NCBI RefSeq assembly: GCF_042680725.1
Contig: NZ_JBHUEK010000025.1
Coordinates: forward strand, 496,001-560,000
Direction of reading: 5' to 3'
Source: Ferdinandcohnia salidurans
Lineage (GTDB): Bacteria > Bacillota > Bacilli > Bacillales > Bacillaceae_L
DNA length: 64,000 bases
Position numbers and translations under genes: made by a program. Under the pieces are notes generated by a model, which worked only from the letters and a program-made list of their open reading frames with translations, ran no database searches and had not been told where the DNA came from. Below, piece by piece: positions 1-8,732 of this stretch (within the stretch, counting starts at the first letter, position 1; each line of letters opens with the position of its first letter).

Positions 1-2
1 CT

Positions 3-848
3 TTACTAACCGTTATACTCGGGTCTTATTTTTTTCTCGTAGCCATGATTACGTTAAAGTACACATTTATATGGGCAAAAGGGAACTATACCCTTGATAC
101 TCCGGATTTTGTAATTATCATCATGTTCGCTTTGGTGTGCTATTTTGCTTCGTCGAAAGGATTACTGACGATTAGTACAATCTCTTTTCTATCCTTGCCC
201 ATTGTATCTATATTTGGATTTATAGTCGGAATCGGAAATACACCCAGTAAGGATTATGAATTGTTATTTCCCATTTTTGAAAATGGGTACAGCGAATTTT
301 TACAAGGAATACTGTATTCATGCTCTGGTTTATTTGATATCGTTTTTTTATTGTTTTTAACCCCATTTATTAAAGATAAACTTAAGGCTAAATGGCTCAT
401 CCTAACTGGGATCATGCTTGTATTTTTAATATTGGGACCCCTTACAGGAGCCTTATCTGAATTTGGACCACATGAGGCGGCAAAATTAAGAAATCCAGCT
501 TATGAGGAGTGGCGACTGTTAAAGATAGGTGAACACATTACCAGATTAGATTTTCTATCCATCTTCCAGTGGCTTTCAGGGGCTTTTGTTCGAATAAGTT
601 TATCTATGTTTATTGCCAAAAAGCTCTTTACTTATGGAAGAAGTTCAACATGGATACTTCCAACCCTTTATTTGATTCTTTTCTTAGGCGTTTACATCCC
701 ATGGGATGCACATTCCTTTTTTTTATTTATAAAAAATGTCTATTTTCCTTTTAACCTTGGAATGCAAATTGGTATCTTACTAATTTTTTTACTATTGATT
801 CATTCGGTGGGTGAACAACATGGAGAAAGTACAAACGAACAAAGTTGA
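3..848 (+). CDS. Spore germination protein, GerAB family (5'-truncated by window edge)
   Basis: The reading frame is open back to the first bases of the window, so only the C-terminal 281 residues of a roughly 365-residue GerAB-type permease are visible; the ATG at 45 is internal. GerAB proteins are APC-superfamily membrane subunits of nutrient germinant receptors in the spore inner membrane and are thought to bind the germinant. The visible part is strongly hydrophobic, with about seven membrane segments (for example near 115-170, 190-240, 330-370, 400-440, 660-700 and 760-800). The next gene is a GerAA homologue that overlaps or abuts this 3' end, followed by GerAC, so this is a B-A-C ordered receptor operon. 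Which amino acid or sugar it senses cannot be read from sequence. Confidence 0.9.
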   Translation, partial: LLTVILGSYFFLVAMITLKYTFIWAKGNYTLDTPDFVIIIMFALVCYFASSKGLLTISTISFLSLPIVSIFGFIVGIGNTPSKDYELLFPIFENGYSEFLQGILYSCSGLFDIVFLLFLTPFIKDKLKAKWLILTGIMLVFLILGPLTGALSEFGPHEAAKLRNPAYEEWRLLKIGEHITRLDFLSIFQWLSGAFVRISLSMFIAKKLFTYGRSSTWILPTLYLILFLGVYIPWDAHSFFLFIKNVYFPFNLGMQIGILLIFLLLIHSVGEQHGESTNEQS

Positions 849-2283
849 ATTCAACATAAACCAGCTAAAGAGTTGGTTTGAAAATTCTTCAGATATTGTA
901 GTAAAAGAGAAAACGTATGGAGATTTCACTTTGAAATATATGTATTGCCCCCATTTAGTCGATATAAATAATATGAATGAAGTCATTTTTCCAACCATAT
1001 ACGATGTATGGGAATCGAATGGATTTTTAACCTATGAATTATTAAGCAATGTTCTCGAGATAAGTAAGGTTAAAGATATAACCCATGCAAAAAAAGAGAT
1101 AGAAGAAAAACTATACTCAGGTGAATTACTTGTTTTTAGTCATGATTTGAATGACTTATTTTTTATCCCAGTATCTAAATTTCCAAAGAGAAGTCCTGAA
1201 GAATCAAATCTAGAATCTTCTATTAGGGGACCCCGAGATGGATTTGTTGAAAATATTTCCGATAATATGGCATTAATCCGTCAAAGGTTAAAAACATCTT
1301 CTTTAAAAAGTATTGAATACTCCATCGGAGAACGAAGTAGAACAAAAGTAGTCCTGTATTATATGGATGATATTATCAATCCGTCTATATTAGAAGAAGT
1401 CAAAAAACGAATTGAATCCATTAACGTGGATATCCTCATTAGCAGCTATCTACTCGAGGAACGACTATTTGATAATACTTATTCTCTCTTCCCCCTAATG
1501 GACCATACGGGAAGACCTGATTTTTCAGCGAGAGCATTAACTCAAGGGAGATTTGTCATTTTAGTAGATGGGAGTCCATCATGCTTGATAGGTCCCACAA
1601 GTTTTAACCAAACCTTATTTTCACCTGAAGATATGCACGATAGTTTTTATTACATCAGTGTTGTTCGGATATTTAGGTTCATCGCGCTCCTTATCACCAT
1701 TTTTCTACCTGGATTTTATATTTCTTTAATCACCTTTCAAATTGACCAGCTGCCTTATTCACTCGTCGCAACGATATCGGCCTCTCGATTAGGTCTCCCT
1801 CTATCTGCTCCAATGGAGACATTTTTGATGCTCGCCTTATTTGAATTATTTAAAGAGGCTGGGGTTCGTCTCCCAAAACCAGTTGGACAAACGGTTGCGG
1901 TTCTAGGTGGATTATTTATTGGAGATGCAGCGATTCGAGCTGGCTTAACATCTCCTTCTTGTCTTGTTGTCATCTCGATTACCGTCATTTCTGGTTACAT
2001 ACTGATCAATCAAACCATTTCAAACAATATCGTGATCTTGCGTTTCTTTGTCTTATTGATCTCTTCATTCCTAGGGTTATATGGTTTTTTCATTGCCTTT
2101 TTCATTATTATGACTTCACTCGTTTCTTTAGAAAGCTTTGGTTATCCTTATTTGACGAACCTATCTCGACCTAAAATTGGGGATATTATCAAAAGTTTTA
2201 TAAGGCTTCCCTTTCCTTTTATGAAGAAAAGGAACCAAGCATTCGATCCCGTAGATCCTGATCGTGAAACACAAAAGGAGTAA
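820..2283 (+). CDS. Spore germination protein, GerAA family
   Basis: This is the A subunit of a GerA-type germinant receptor (487 aa), an inner spore membrane protein now viewed as part of the receptor's ion channel. The N-terminal half (about residues 1-275) is soluble and contains typical GerA-family text such as SIGERSRTKV and GRFVILVDGSP. The C-terminal half holds about five membrane helices starting near FRFIALLITIF. I chose ATG 820 because a GGTGGG ribosome site lies just before it; a GTG at 811 is the alternative. Either start overlaps the upstream GerAB stop (848), showing translational coupling. The downstream GerAC lipoprotein starts 3 bases after this stop. The C-terminal tail is charged (RKPFDPVDPDRE-like) and cytoplasmic. 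Confidence 0.95.
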   Translation: MEKVQTNKVEFNINQLKSWFENSSDIVVKEKTYGDFTLKYMYCPHLVDINNMNEVIFPTIYDVWESNGFLTYELLSNVLEISKVKDITHAKKEIEEKLYSGELLVFSHDLNDLFFIPVSKFPKRSPEESNLESSIRGPRDGFVENISDNMALIRQRLKTSSLKSIEYSIGERSRTKVVLYYMDDIINPSILEEVKKRIESINVDILISSYLLEERLFDNTYSLFPLMDHTGRPDFSARALTQGRFVILVDGSPSCLIGPTSFNQTLFSPEDMHDSFYYISVVRIFRFIALLITIFLPGFYISLITFQIDQLPYSLVATISASRLGLPLSAPMETFLMLALFELFKEAGVRLPKPVGQTVAVLGGLFIGDAAIRAGLTSPSCLVVISITVISGYILINQTISNNIVILRFFVLLISSFLGLYGFFIAFFIIMTSLVSLESFGYPYLTNLSRPKIGDIIKSFIRLPFPFMKKRNQAFDPVDPDRETQKE

Positions 2284-2286
2284 ATT

Positions 2287-3402
2287 ATGAAAAAAACTCT
2301 TCTCGTTATAATGATATGGAATGTACTTGTTACTCTTGTCGGATGTGGCGCGAAAGAAATTCAAAGTCAAGCATATATTACAGGAATAGGGATTGATTAC
2401 GTAGATGGCGAATTTATTGTCTATACCCAAGCACAAAATTTTGCAAATATCGCAAAACAGGAAGGTGCGACTTCACTTCAACAATCTGTCCCTAATTTAA
2501 TTGGTGAAGCTAAAGCGAAAAGCTTACATGCTGCCTTAAAAAAACTAGAGCAAAATGCACCACTGCCATTTTATTATGGACATGTTAATACCATCCTTTT
2601 AAGTGAAAGTGTAATAAAGGATCAATTGGAGTCCGTTATTGAATTTATCGGTCAAAACCCTTTCTTCCGATACAATCTCTGGTTTTTTGGCACTAGAGAA
2701 AATGTCAAAGAAATCTTATCAGGTGAAAGTTTCTTTAACTTCCCATCCGTTTACACAATTATTCACAAACCCGATTCACTTACAAAGAACTCATTGATTA
2801 TCCCGATCAAAGAATATAATCGTTTTATTTCCTCCTACTATCAGCCGACTGGGTCCTTTATCATCCCTTCTCTTTCATTAAACGATACAAATTTCTCAGA
2901 GGAGGATAAAAAGAATAAGATTGCGGTGGTAACAGGTGGGTTTGCAGTTTCAAAGCAGCAATTCAAAGGGTGGGTAGCTAAAAAAGACTTAGTAGGATTA
3001 AAGTGGTTATCCAAAGAAGCAGACAACATTCCATATCATCTATTTGAAGATAAAGTCAGTTTAATTATGCAGAATCCTAGTTTTATTATTAAGGTAGATA
3101 GGGGCTCCACACCTAGCTATCGCTTAACTATAAAAATGAATGCTCAAATTGCACAAAATCAGGATAATCTTAGCTATGGTGAAATTACAAAGGAAGTAGA
3201 AAAGAAAATAAAAAAAGAGCTAGTAAAAACTATAGAGAAAAGCGAAGCTATCCAAACGGATCTATTAAATATAAGCGAAAAGGCATATCGGTATCATTTA
3301 AAAGAATGGGATCTAGCTACCATTAACACGGTTAGCAAAGATTCGATTAAAAAGATTGATGTTAAAGTTAACATTATTAAAACTGTACATTACAAAAGAT
3401 AG
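2287..3402 (+). CDS. Spore germination lipoprotein, Ger(x)C family
   Basis: This is the C subunit of the germinant receptor (371 aa), anchored in the outer leaflet of the inner spore membrane. The N terminus is a lipoprotein signal with lipobox LVGC; Cys20 would carry the diacylglycerol. The family signature GIGIDYVDG follows the lipobox (about residues 35-43). The body matches the usual Ger(x)C length and ends in a lysine-rich domain (about 290-371). It starts 3 bases after the GerAA stop, so all three subunits are one transcript. The downstream hairpin at 3432-3461 probably ends it, and that hairpin is itself part of a duplicated piece of atpC. Confidence 0.93.
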   Translation: MKKTLLVIMIWNVLVTLVGCGAKEIQSQAYITGIGIDYVDGEFIVYTQAQNFANIAKQEGATSLQQSVPNLIGEAKAKSLHAALKKLEQNAPLPFYYGHVNTILLSESVIKDQLESVIEFIGQNPFFRYNLWFFGTRENVKEILSGESFFNFPSVYTIIHKPDSLTKNSLIIPIKEYNRFISSYYQPTGSFIIPSLSLNDTNFSEEDKKNKIAVVTGGFAVSKQQFKGWVAKKDLVGLKWLSKEADNIPYHLFEDKVSLIMQNPSFIIKVDRGSTPSYRLTIKMNAQIAQNQDNLSYGEITKEVEKKIKKELVKTIEKSEAIQTDLLNISEKAYRYHLKEWDLATINTVSKDSIKKIDVKVNIIKTVHYKR

Positions 3403-3431
3403 GTTTTAATAAGGACCGATTTAAATACAAT

Positions 3432-3461
3432 AACCCCCAGAGACAACAGCCTCTGGGGGTT
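3432..3461. terminator. Bidirectional terminator (copy of the atpC terminator)
   Basis: An 11-bp stem (AACCCCCAGAG / CTCTGGGGGTT) lies between the convergent GerC gene and the DUF4179 gene. It is nearly identical to the true atpC terminator at 5776-5805 and belongs to the same duplicated segment. It can serve gerC on the plus strand and the sigma/anti-sigma operon on the minus strand. Confidence 0.8.
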
Positions 3462-3475
3462 CTCTATACTAAAAT

Positions 3476-3660
3476 TAGTATTTGTTTTGTGTTACGTTTA
3501 ATCGATTGATGGCACTTTTAAAGCGAGCTCAGCTCGTTTAAAATCTACATTATCTTGTTTCGCCTGCAAGCGTTGATCAGCGCGCTTCTTTGCTTCGCTG
3601 GCACGTTCAACGTCAATCGCTTCAGCTGTTTTTTGCAGCTTGAGCAAGGATTGTTACTTG
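3476..3660 (-). pseudogene. Truncated, frameshifted copy of the atpC 3' end
   Basis: The stretch 3431-3660 reproduces 5775-6003, which is the terminator and the last ~61 codons of atpC, in the same orientation. It has about a dozen differences, including a lost G (GGCACTTTT versus GGCACGTTTT), which breaks the frame, and an extra base in the T run near 3630. Homology stops sharply at 3660/6003. The fragment has no start codon and lies 18 bases past the DUF4179 stop. It is a decayed partial duplication, not a functional epsilon-subunit gene. Confidence 0.9.
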
Positions 3661-3678
3661 ATATTCCCGAACTCACAT

Positions 3679-4983
3679 TTACTCCTCAAACTCAATCGTC
3701 ACCTCTAGCTCCTCCAAATAATTCGGTGCTTCTTGTTTATAGGTAACCACCTTGATATTCTCTACAGATAGATCAGCTTCACACTCTATCACATATTGAT
3801 TTGTTGTGCCTTCCACTCTTATTGGAGCATTCTCTGAAAAATAGGCTGTTCCGTTTTGGTCCTCAAGCCATATACTATTCGCCTGTAAATAAGCGTTATC
3901 TCCGGTTGTTTCTACCGTAAGCTTCACTATACCATTTTCACTGTTTATATCTAAAACCGTGGTTTCTCCAATTCCACCTTGAGGTAGTGTCAGCATTTCT
4001 CCTTCCCACTTCACTCTAACTTCTTCCGCTTTTTTCTCACTAGTATTTATTAAATATGGTTTAAGTGTTATAGATTTTGGAGTATTCTCTAGAGGCTCAA
4101 AATAATGATTCAAAGTCTCTATAAATTTCCCCTTTGACAGACTTCCACTTCCCCCCCCACTTAAAGGCTGAAGCACTCGCCCTTGGTCATCAACAACCTG
4201 GTAATCAATCCATTCATACTTTTTATTATTGTAAGTTTTCTCGTCCATAATCAGACGCATTGATATTTCTGTGCTCGTTGGGAAAAATGTAACCTTATCA
4301 ACCTGAATCGTTAAATCCTTCGATTCTACCAACTCATTGACTAAAAACGCTCGATTATTTCCTTGTTTTTTGATTGGAAAACTCACATCCAACGACTTCT
4401 CTTTATTAGACTGAATTCCTAAAGTGAAATTCTCAGGAAGCTCCTCATGAATTTTAATGCTTATTACCCCTGCGTAATCTCCATTTTCTAATACTTCACC
4501 GCGTTCTCCCATACCATAACTAACACCCTTCCCATCAATCATAAAATGTAAATCAGACAAAAAGTCAGTTTGATATGTGTTCTTTCCTTGTGTATAAGAT
4601 TCTATCAGATACCCAATGTGAATCTGTGATCCATCATAAAGACTCTCCGTAAAAGTAATCAGCTGCCCATTGATTTCCACCTGTTGTCCCAATAAAGTCG
4701 TTAACCCTTCTTCTTCCCCCTTCTTTGTGCCAACATCCCCAACCATCTTAATAATAGATCCGATTACTGGTACAGACCTCATTGTCTCAGCTAAAGTTGG
4801 AGACATAAAAGATACCCCGAATAAAAGGAAGCCCATTAAAAACACTGCCGCAACTGTATAATAAAAGCGTGGGAATCTCTTCTTATTCGGGAGTGAACGG
4901 AGTGCTTTGTTCATATGCTGCTCCACACTTTTAGGAATCTGTGGGTTTACTTTCTGACTTACTTGTTTTTCCCATTTTTCCAT
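3679..4983 (-). CDS. DUF4179 domain membrane protein, probable ECF anti-sigma factor
   Basis: This 434-residue protein has a short cytoplasmic N terminus (about 1-42), one membrane helix (about 43-63, FYYTVAAVFLMGFLLFGV) and a large extracytoplasmic region beginning with the DUF4179 text SPTLAETMRSVPVIGSI. Such proteins are encoded next to ECF sigma factors in Firmicutes and are taken to be their membrane anti-sigma partners. I chose ATG 4983 because GAGGAGG sits 7 bases upstream; the start overlaps the sigma gene stop at 4959, giving coupled expression. No zinc-finger (HxxxCxxC) anti-sigma motif is visible at the N terminus. The signal sensed is unknown. It has no counterpart in the usual atp neighbourhood. 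Confidence 0.85.
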   Translation of the reverse strand: MEKWEKQVSQKVNPQIPKSVEQHMNKALRSLPNKKRFPRFYYTVAAVFLMGFLLFGVSFMSPTLAETMRSVPVIGSIIKMVGDVGTKKGEEEGLTTLLGQQVEINGQLITFTESLYDGSQIHIGYLIESYTQGKNTYQTDFLSDLHFMIDGKGVSYGMGERGEVLENGDYAGVISIKIHEELPENFTLGIQSNKEKSLDVSFPIKKQGNNRAFLVNELVESKDLTIQVDKVTFFPTSTEISMRLIMDEKTYNNKKYEWIDYQVVDDQGRVLQPLSGGGSGSLSKGKFIETLNHYFEPLENTPKSITLKPYLINTSEKKAEEVRVKWEGEMLTLPQGGIGETTVLDINSENGIVKLTVETTGDNAYLQANSIWLEDQNGTAYFSENAPIRVEGTTNQYVIECEADLSVENIKVVTYKQEAPNYLEELEVTIEFEE

Positions 4984-5498
4984 ACTGAACCCTCCTCTTT
5001 TCCATCCCATAACTCACGCATTTTTTCACGTGCACGACGTAATCTTGTCTTTATTGTATTTTCCGGTACCCCATAGATTTGTGACAACTCCAATATCGAC
5101 ATACCCTCAATATGAAAGAGCTTCAACAATTGTGATTGATCTTCTGAAAGTTTACAGAGCATCTGTTCAACTTCAAATTCCTCATATCCAGATTCCATTA
5201 TTTGTGGTTCTAGCCATTCCTCCATATTTACGACATTCTTTTTCTGCCTTAACAGCTGGTAGCATTCATTCAAAACAATTCGGCATAGCCAGCTTTTAAA
5301 ATATGCAGGTTCTCTTAAAGTATCGATTTTTTGATATGCCTTGATGATCGCTTCCTGCATCGCATCGGCACAATCTTCATCATTCATTAAAATCGTCTTC
5401 GCAACACGATACATCAAAAGCTTATGTCCCATAATCAATTTCTCAAAGGAAGACTTGCTCCCACGCCTTGCCTTTTTCACCTCTTTTGATATATCCAA
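4959..5498 (-). CDS. ECF-type RNA polymerase sigma factor
   Basis: This is a 179-residue ECF sigma factor. Region 2 includes DCADAMQEAIIKAYQKI and the LREPAYFKSWLCRIVLNEC helix that contacts the -10 element; region 4 includes LSQIYGVPENTIKTRLRRAREKM, the helix-turn-helix for the -35 element. The open frame extends to an ATG at 5564, but the better start is TTG 5498: AAAGGAG lies 7 bases upstream, and a candidate ECF promoter (5534-5560) would sit inside the longer version. The gene overlaps the DUF4179 anti-sigma gene by 25 bases. The pair lies between two copies of the atpC tail, which suggests it was inserted here. Confidence 0.9.
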   Translation of the reverse strand: MDISKEVKKARRGSKSSFEKLIMGHKLLMYRVAKTILMNDEDCADAMQEAIIKAYQKIDTLREPAYFKSWLCRIVLNECYQLLRQKKNVVNMEEWLEPQIMESGYEEFEVEQMLCKLSEDQSQLLKLFHIEGMSILELSQIYGVPENTIKTRLRRAREKMRELWDGKEEGSVWKNGKNK

Positions 5499-5533
5499 AG
5501 TATGCTCTCCTTTCCGAATCATCCTAATCCTTA

Positions 5534-5560
5534 GATACAAGAAAAAGGTAAAAGGTTTCA
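5534..5560 (-). promoter_or_regulatory. Candidate autoregulated ECF sigma promoter
   Basis: On the minus strand TGAAAC (5555-5560) is followed after about 15-16 bases by TGTATC (around 5534-5539). TGAAAC-N16-CGTN is the usual ECF pattern, so the -35 is exact and the -10 approximate. Predicted transcription would begin near 5526, about 28 bases before the TTG start. Confidence 0.4.
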
Positions 5561-5564
5561 ACAA

Positions 5565-5772
5565 ACATAAAAAATCTCCTATGTAATGACCAAGTTCGTT
5601 TTAATACCTACATCCAGCTCCGGATTTTTAAACTAAGTAAAAACATATGTTTTTTCACATCTATTGATTTTCTCCGGAAACCAGAAATATTCCTTTCTTC
5701 GGCGTAAATTCGTTTCTATCGACGATTGCTGTATTCCGCGCGGTATCCTATGACTTGACCACCCATAACGAC
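5565..5772. other. Intergenic region between atpC terminator and ECF sigma gene
   Basis: About 200 bases hold no reading frame I can support. The region is AT-rich with a GC-richer patch (CCGCGCGGTAT near 5735). It is the right-hand edge of the segment lying between the two atpC tails. Confidence 0.5.
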
Positions 5773-5806
5773 AAAAACCCCCAGAGACATCAGCCTCTGG
5801 GGGTTC
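5773..5806 (-). terminator. atp operon terminator
   Basis: The stem AACCCCCAGAG (5776-5786) pairs with CTCTGGGGGTT (5795-5805) and is followed on the minus strand by a T run. It lies 12 bases past the atpC stop. Confidence 0.9.
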
Positions 5807-5817
5807 TTATACTAAAA

Positions 5818-6222
5818 TTAGTATTTATTTTGTGTTACGTTTAATCGATTGATGGCACGTTTTAAAGCGAGCTCAGCTCGTTTAAAATCTACATTATCTT
5901 GTTTCGCCTGCAAGCGTTGTTCAGCGCGCTTTTTTGCTTCGTTAGCACGTTCAACGTCAATCGCTTCAGCTGTTTCTGCAGCTTGAGCAAGGATTGTTAC
6001 TTGGTCAGGACGAACCTCGAGAAAGCCTCCACTTACAGCCACAAGTTCAGTGTTGCCTTCCTTCTTAAGTCTAACTGCCCCTACTTGGAGAGGAGCAACC
6101 ATAGGAATATGTCCTGGTAGGATACCAAGCTCACCACTTTGAGCTTTGGCACTTACCATTTCAACATCAGCTTCATAAACTGGGCCATCAGGAGTCACGA
6201 CATTGACTTTTACTGTCTTCAT
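5818..6222 (-). CDS. atpC: ATP synthase epsilon subunit
   Basis: This is the 134-residue epsilon subunit of the F1 sector. It couples gamma rotation to the c-ring and can inhibit ATP hydrolysis. The N-terminal beta-sandwich contains SAKAQSGELGILPGHIPMV (about 25-43) and the C-terminal helical hairpin begins near EANEAKKRAEQRL. It is the last gene of the atp operon, 25 bases after atpD, with GGAGGGTATAAA before the ATG. A second, damaged copy of its last ~61 codons and terminator is at 3431-3660. The main copy is intact and of normal length. Confidence 0.98.
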   Translation of the reverse strand: MKTVKVNVVTPDGPVYEADVEMVSAKAQSGELGILPGHIPMVAPLQVGAVRLKKEGNTELVAVSGGFLEVRPDQVTILAQAAETAEAIDVERANEAKKRAEQRLQAKQDNVDFKRAELALKRAINRLNVTQNKY

Positions 6223-6247
6223 TTTATACCCTCCTAGGTCCCGTTAA

Positions 6248-7669
6248 TTATGCTTCAACACCCATGCGCTTTCCAGCTTCTACTGCTTCTTCAATTCGAC
6301 CAACTAGACGGAACGCATCTTCTGGAAGATAATCGTATTTTCCTTCTAGGATTTCCTTGAATCCACGAACAGTTTCTTTAACTGGTACGTATGAACCTGG
6401 TTGTCCAGTGAACTGCTCCGCAACGTGGAAGTTTTGAGATAAGAAGAATTGGACACGACGTGCACGGTGCACGATTAACTTATCCTCATCACCTAACTCA
6501 TCCATACCTAGGATTGCGATGATATCTTGTAGTTCACGGTAACGTTGTAATGTTTGTTGGACTTGACGTGCAACATTGTAGTGCTCTTCGCCAACAACCT
6601 CAGGAGATAAAGCACGAGAAGTAGATGCTAATGGATCCACCGCTGGGTAAATACCCATCTCAGAAAGCTTACGCTCAAGGTTTGTTGTTGCATCTAAGTG
6701 AGCAAACGTTGTAGCTGGAGCCGGGTCAGTATAGTCATCGGCAGGAACGTAAATCGCTTGGATTGACGTTACAGATCCAACGTTTGTTGATGTAATACGT
6801 TCTTGTAATTTACCCATCTCAGTTGCTAGAGTTGGTTGGTAACCAACCGCAGATGGCATACGACCAAGTAGGGCTGATACTTCAGAACCGGCTTGAGTGA
6901 AACGGAAAATGTTATCAATAAAGAATAACACGTCTTGGCCTTGCTCATCACGGAAGTATTCCGCCATTGTAAGACCTGTTAAAGCTACACGCATACGTGC
7001 ACCTGGTGGTTCGTTCATTTGTCCGAATACCATCGCTGTTTTTGTGATAACTCCAGAGTCTTTCATTTCGTAGTATAAGTCGTTTCCTTCACGAGTACGC
7101 TCACCTACACCAGCGAATACGGAAATACCACCGTGTTCTTGTGCGATGTTGTTGATAAGCTCTTGGATAAGAACTGTTTTTCCAACTCCGGCACCTCCGA
7201 ATAGACCGATTTTTCCACCTTTAATATATGGAGCAAGAAGGTCTACTACCTTAATACCAGTTTCAAGAATCTCAACCTCAGTTGAAAGTTGTTCGAATGT
7301 TGGTGCTTCTCTATGAATTGCATCACGACGTGCATCAGCAGGTACTGGTGCATCAAGGTCAATGCTTTCTCCTAGAACGTTAAATACACGTCCTAGTGTT
7401 ACATCACCAACTGGTACTGAAATCGGTTTACCAGTATCAGTAACCTCTAATCCACGAACTACACCGTCAGTAGATGACATCGCAACTGTACGTACAGTAT
7501 CATCACCTAGGTGAAGCGCAACTTCTAATGTTAATTCGATGTTAACTTCATTTTCGTCACGCGCACTATGTTTAATAGTAAGGGCGTTATATATCTCAGG
7601 AAGATGGCCGCTGTCAAACTGTACGTCTACAACAGGACCCATAACTTGGGTAACGCGTCCTTTTGTCAT
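6248..7669 (-). CDS. atpD: ATP synthase beta subunit
   Basis: This is the catalytic F1 subunit (473 aa). The Walker A loop GGAGVGKT lies at residues 158-165, followed by GVGERTREGNDLY (catalytic Glu region) and the Walker B segment DVLFFIDNIFRFTQAG. I chose ATG 7669 because of GAGGGAAAACG directly before it; an in-frame upstream extension to 7702 has no ribosome site. It lies between atpG and atpC in the standard order. Length and motifs are normal. Confidence 0.98.
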   Translation of the reverse strand: MTKGRVTQVMGPVVDVQFDSGHLPEIYNALTIKHSARDENEVNIELTLEVALHLGDDTVRTVAMSSTDGVVRGLEVTDTGKPISVPVGDVTLGRVFNVLGESIDLDAPVPADARRDAIHREAPTFEQLSTEVEILETGIKVVDLLAPYIKGGKIGLFGGAGVGKTVLIQELINNIAQEHGGISVFAGVGERTREGNDLYYEMKDSGVITKTAMVFGQMNEPPGARMRVALTGLTMAEYFRDEQGQDVLFFIDNIFRFTQAGSEVSALLGRMPSAVGYQPTLATEMGKLQERITSTNVGSVTSIQAIYVPADDYTDPAPATTFAHLDATTNLERKLSEMGIYPAVDPLASTSRALSPEVVGEEHYNVARQVQQTLQRYRELQDIIAILGMDELGDEDKLIVHRARRVQFFLSQNFHVAEQFTGQPGSYVPVKETVRGFKEILEGKYDYLPEDAFRLVGRIEEAVEAGKRMGVEA

Positions 7670-7762
7670 CGTTTTCCCTCCTAACTTACTTTTCGAGGTC
7701 ATTCAAATTTTTATCGCTCATTTTGAATGCCATACTAAATCTATCTTATGTTGTAAATGTTC

Positions 7763-8620
7763 CTATTCGAGTGCTGCTGCTCCACCGACAATTTCCGTAA
7801 TTTCTTGCGTAATTGCCGCTTGACGTGCACGGTTGTATGAAAGAGTAAGTGAGTCGATAAGCTCTTTTGCATTGTCTGTCGCATTTTTCATCGCAGTCAT
7901 ACGAGCTGAGTGTTCACTTGCTTTTCCATCTAAAAGTGCTCCGTAGATGAGACTTTCAGCATACTGAGGTAGCAATACCTCTAAGATATCTTCTTGTGAA
8001 GGTTCAAATTCATAAGAAGTTTGTTTGTTGTTTGCAGCTAAATCCGTTAATGGAAGTAGCTTTTTCTCCGTTACATCGTGTTGAATCGCACTTACAAAGT
8101 GGTTATACCACATGTAAAGCTCATCATACGTACCATCCGTGAACATGTTCACAGTTGCATTAGCAATATCTTTAATTTCAGCAAAAGATGGCTGATCAGA
8201 TAAACCAGCGATTTCTAAGCTAACAGAAATGCCTCTTTTTACAAAGAAGTCTCGGCCAACACGACCGATTGCAATTACTGTGAACTCGTCTGTGCTTTTA
8301 TGACGTTTTTGCATCGCTTGGTATGCACCACGAATCACGTTACTGTTATATGCACCAGCTAATCCACGGTCAGACGTAATGACGATATAAGCAGTCTTTT
8401 TAATTGGTCTGTGAGTTAACATTGGATGACTCGCATCCGAGCTACCTACTGCGATATTCGCAACGACCTCTTGAATTTTTTCCATATAAGGAACAAACGA
8501 TTTTGCATTTGCTTCAGCACGGCTAAACTTAGATGCTGAAACCATCTGCATCGCTTTAGTAATTTGACTTGTTTTCTTTGTTGAAGTGATTCTTGTTTTT
8601 ATATCACGTAAGGATGCCAA
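7763..8620 (-). CDS. atpG: ATP synthase gamma subunit
   Basis: This 285-residue subunit forms the rotating central stalk of F1. The N-terminal MASLRDIKTRITSTKKTSQI and C-terminal NRARQAAITQEITEIVGGA helices, which form the coiled-coil shaft, are both conserved. GGTGGTGAGAACC provides the ribosome site. It is separated from atpA by 112 bases containing a strong hairpin and from atpD by 93 bases. Confidence 0.98.
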   Translation of the reverse strand: MASLRDIKTRITSTKKTSQITKAMQMVSASKFSRAEANAKSFVPYMEKIQEVVANIAVGSSDASHPMLTHRPIKKTAYIVITSDRGLAGAYNSNVIRGAYQAMQKRHKSTDEFTVIAIGRVGRDFFVKRGISVSLEIAGLSDQPSFAEIKDIANATVNMFTDGTYDELYMWYNHFVSAIQHDVTEKKLLPLTDLAANNKQTSYEFEPSQEDILEVLLPQYAESLIYGALLDGKASEHSARMTAMKNATDNAKELIDSLTLSYNRARQAAITQEITEIVGGAAALE

Positions 8621-8689
8621 AGGTTCTCACCACCTTTTCCTCGATTATTCGTAAACGCTTTGGAACCGAGTCTTCCTAGCTTTATTCAG

Positions 8690-8724
8690 ATAAGCGACGC
8701 ACGCATTGCGCGTCGCTTAAGCTT
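8690..8724 (-). other. Intercistronic hairpin between atpA and atpG
   Basis: AAGCGACGC and GCGTCGCTT form a 9-bp GC-rich stem with a short loop. No T run follows on the minus strand, so it is unlikely to be a full terminator; a role in mRNA processing, stability or subunit dosage is possible. Confidence 0.5.
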
Positions 8725-8732
8725 TGTCTTTA

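Noticed and set aside
3555..3746. Plus-strand frame similar to one at 5899-6120
   Set aside because: Both are antisense frames of the duplicated atpC segment, not genes.
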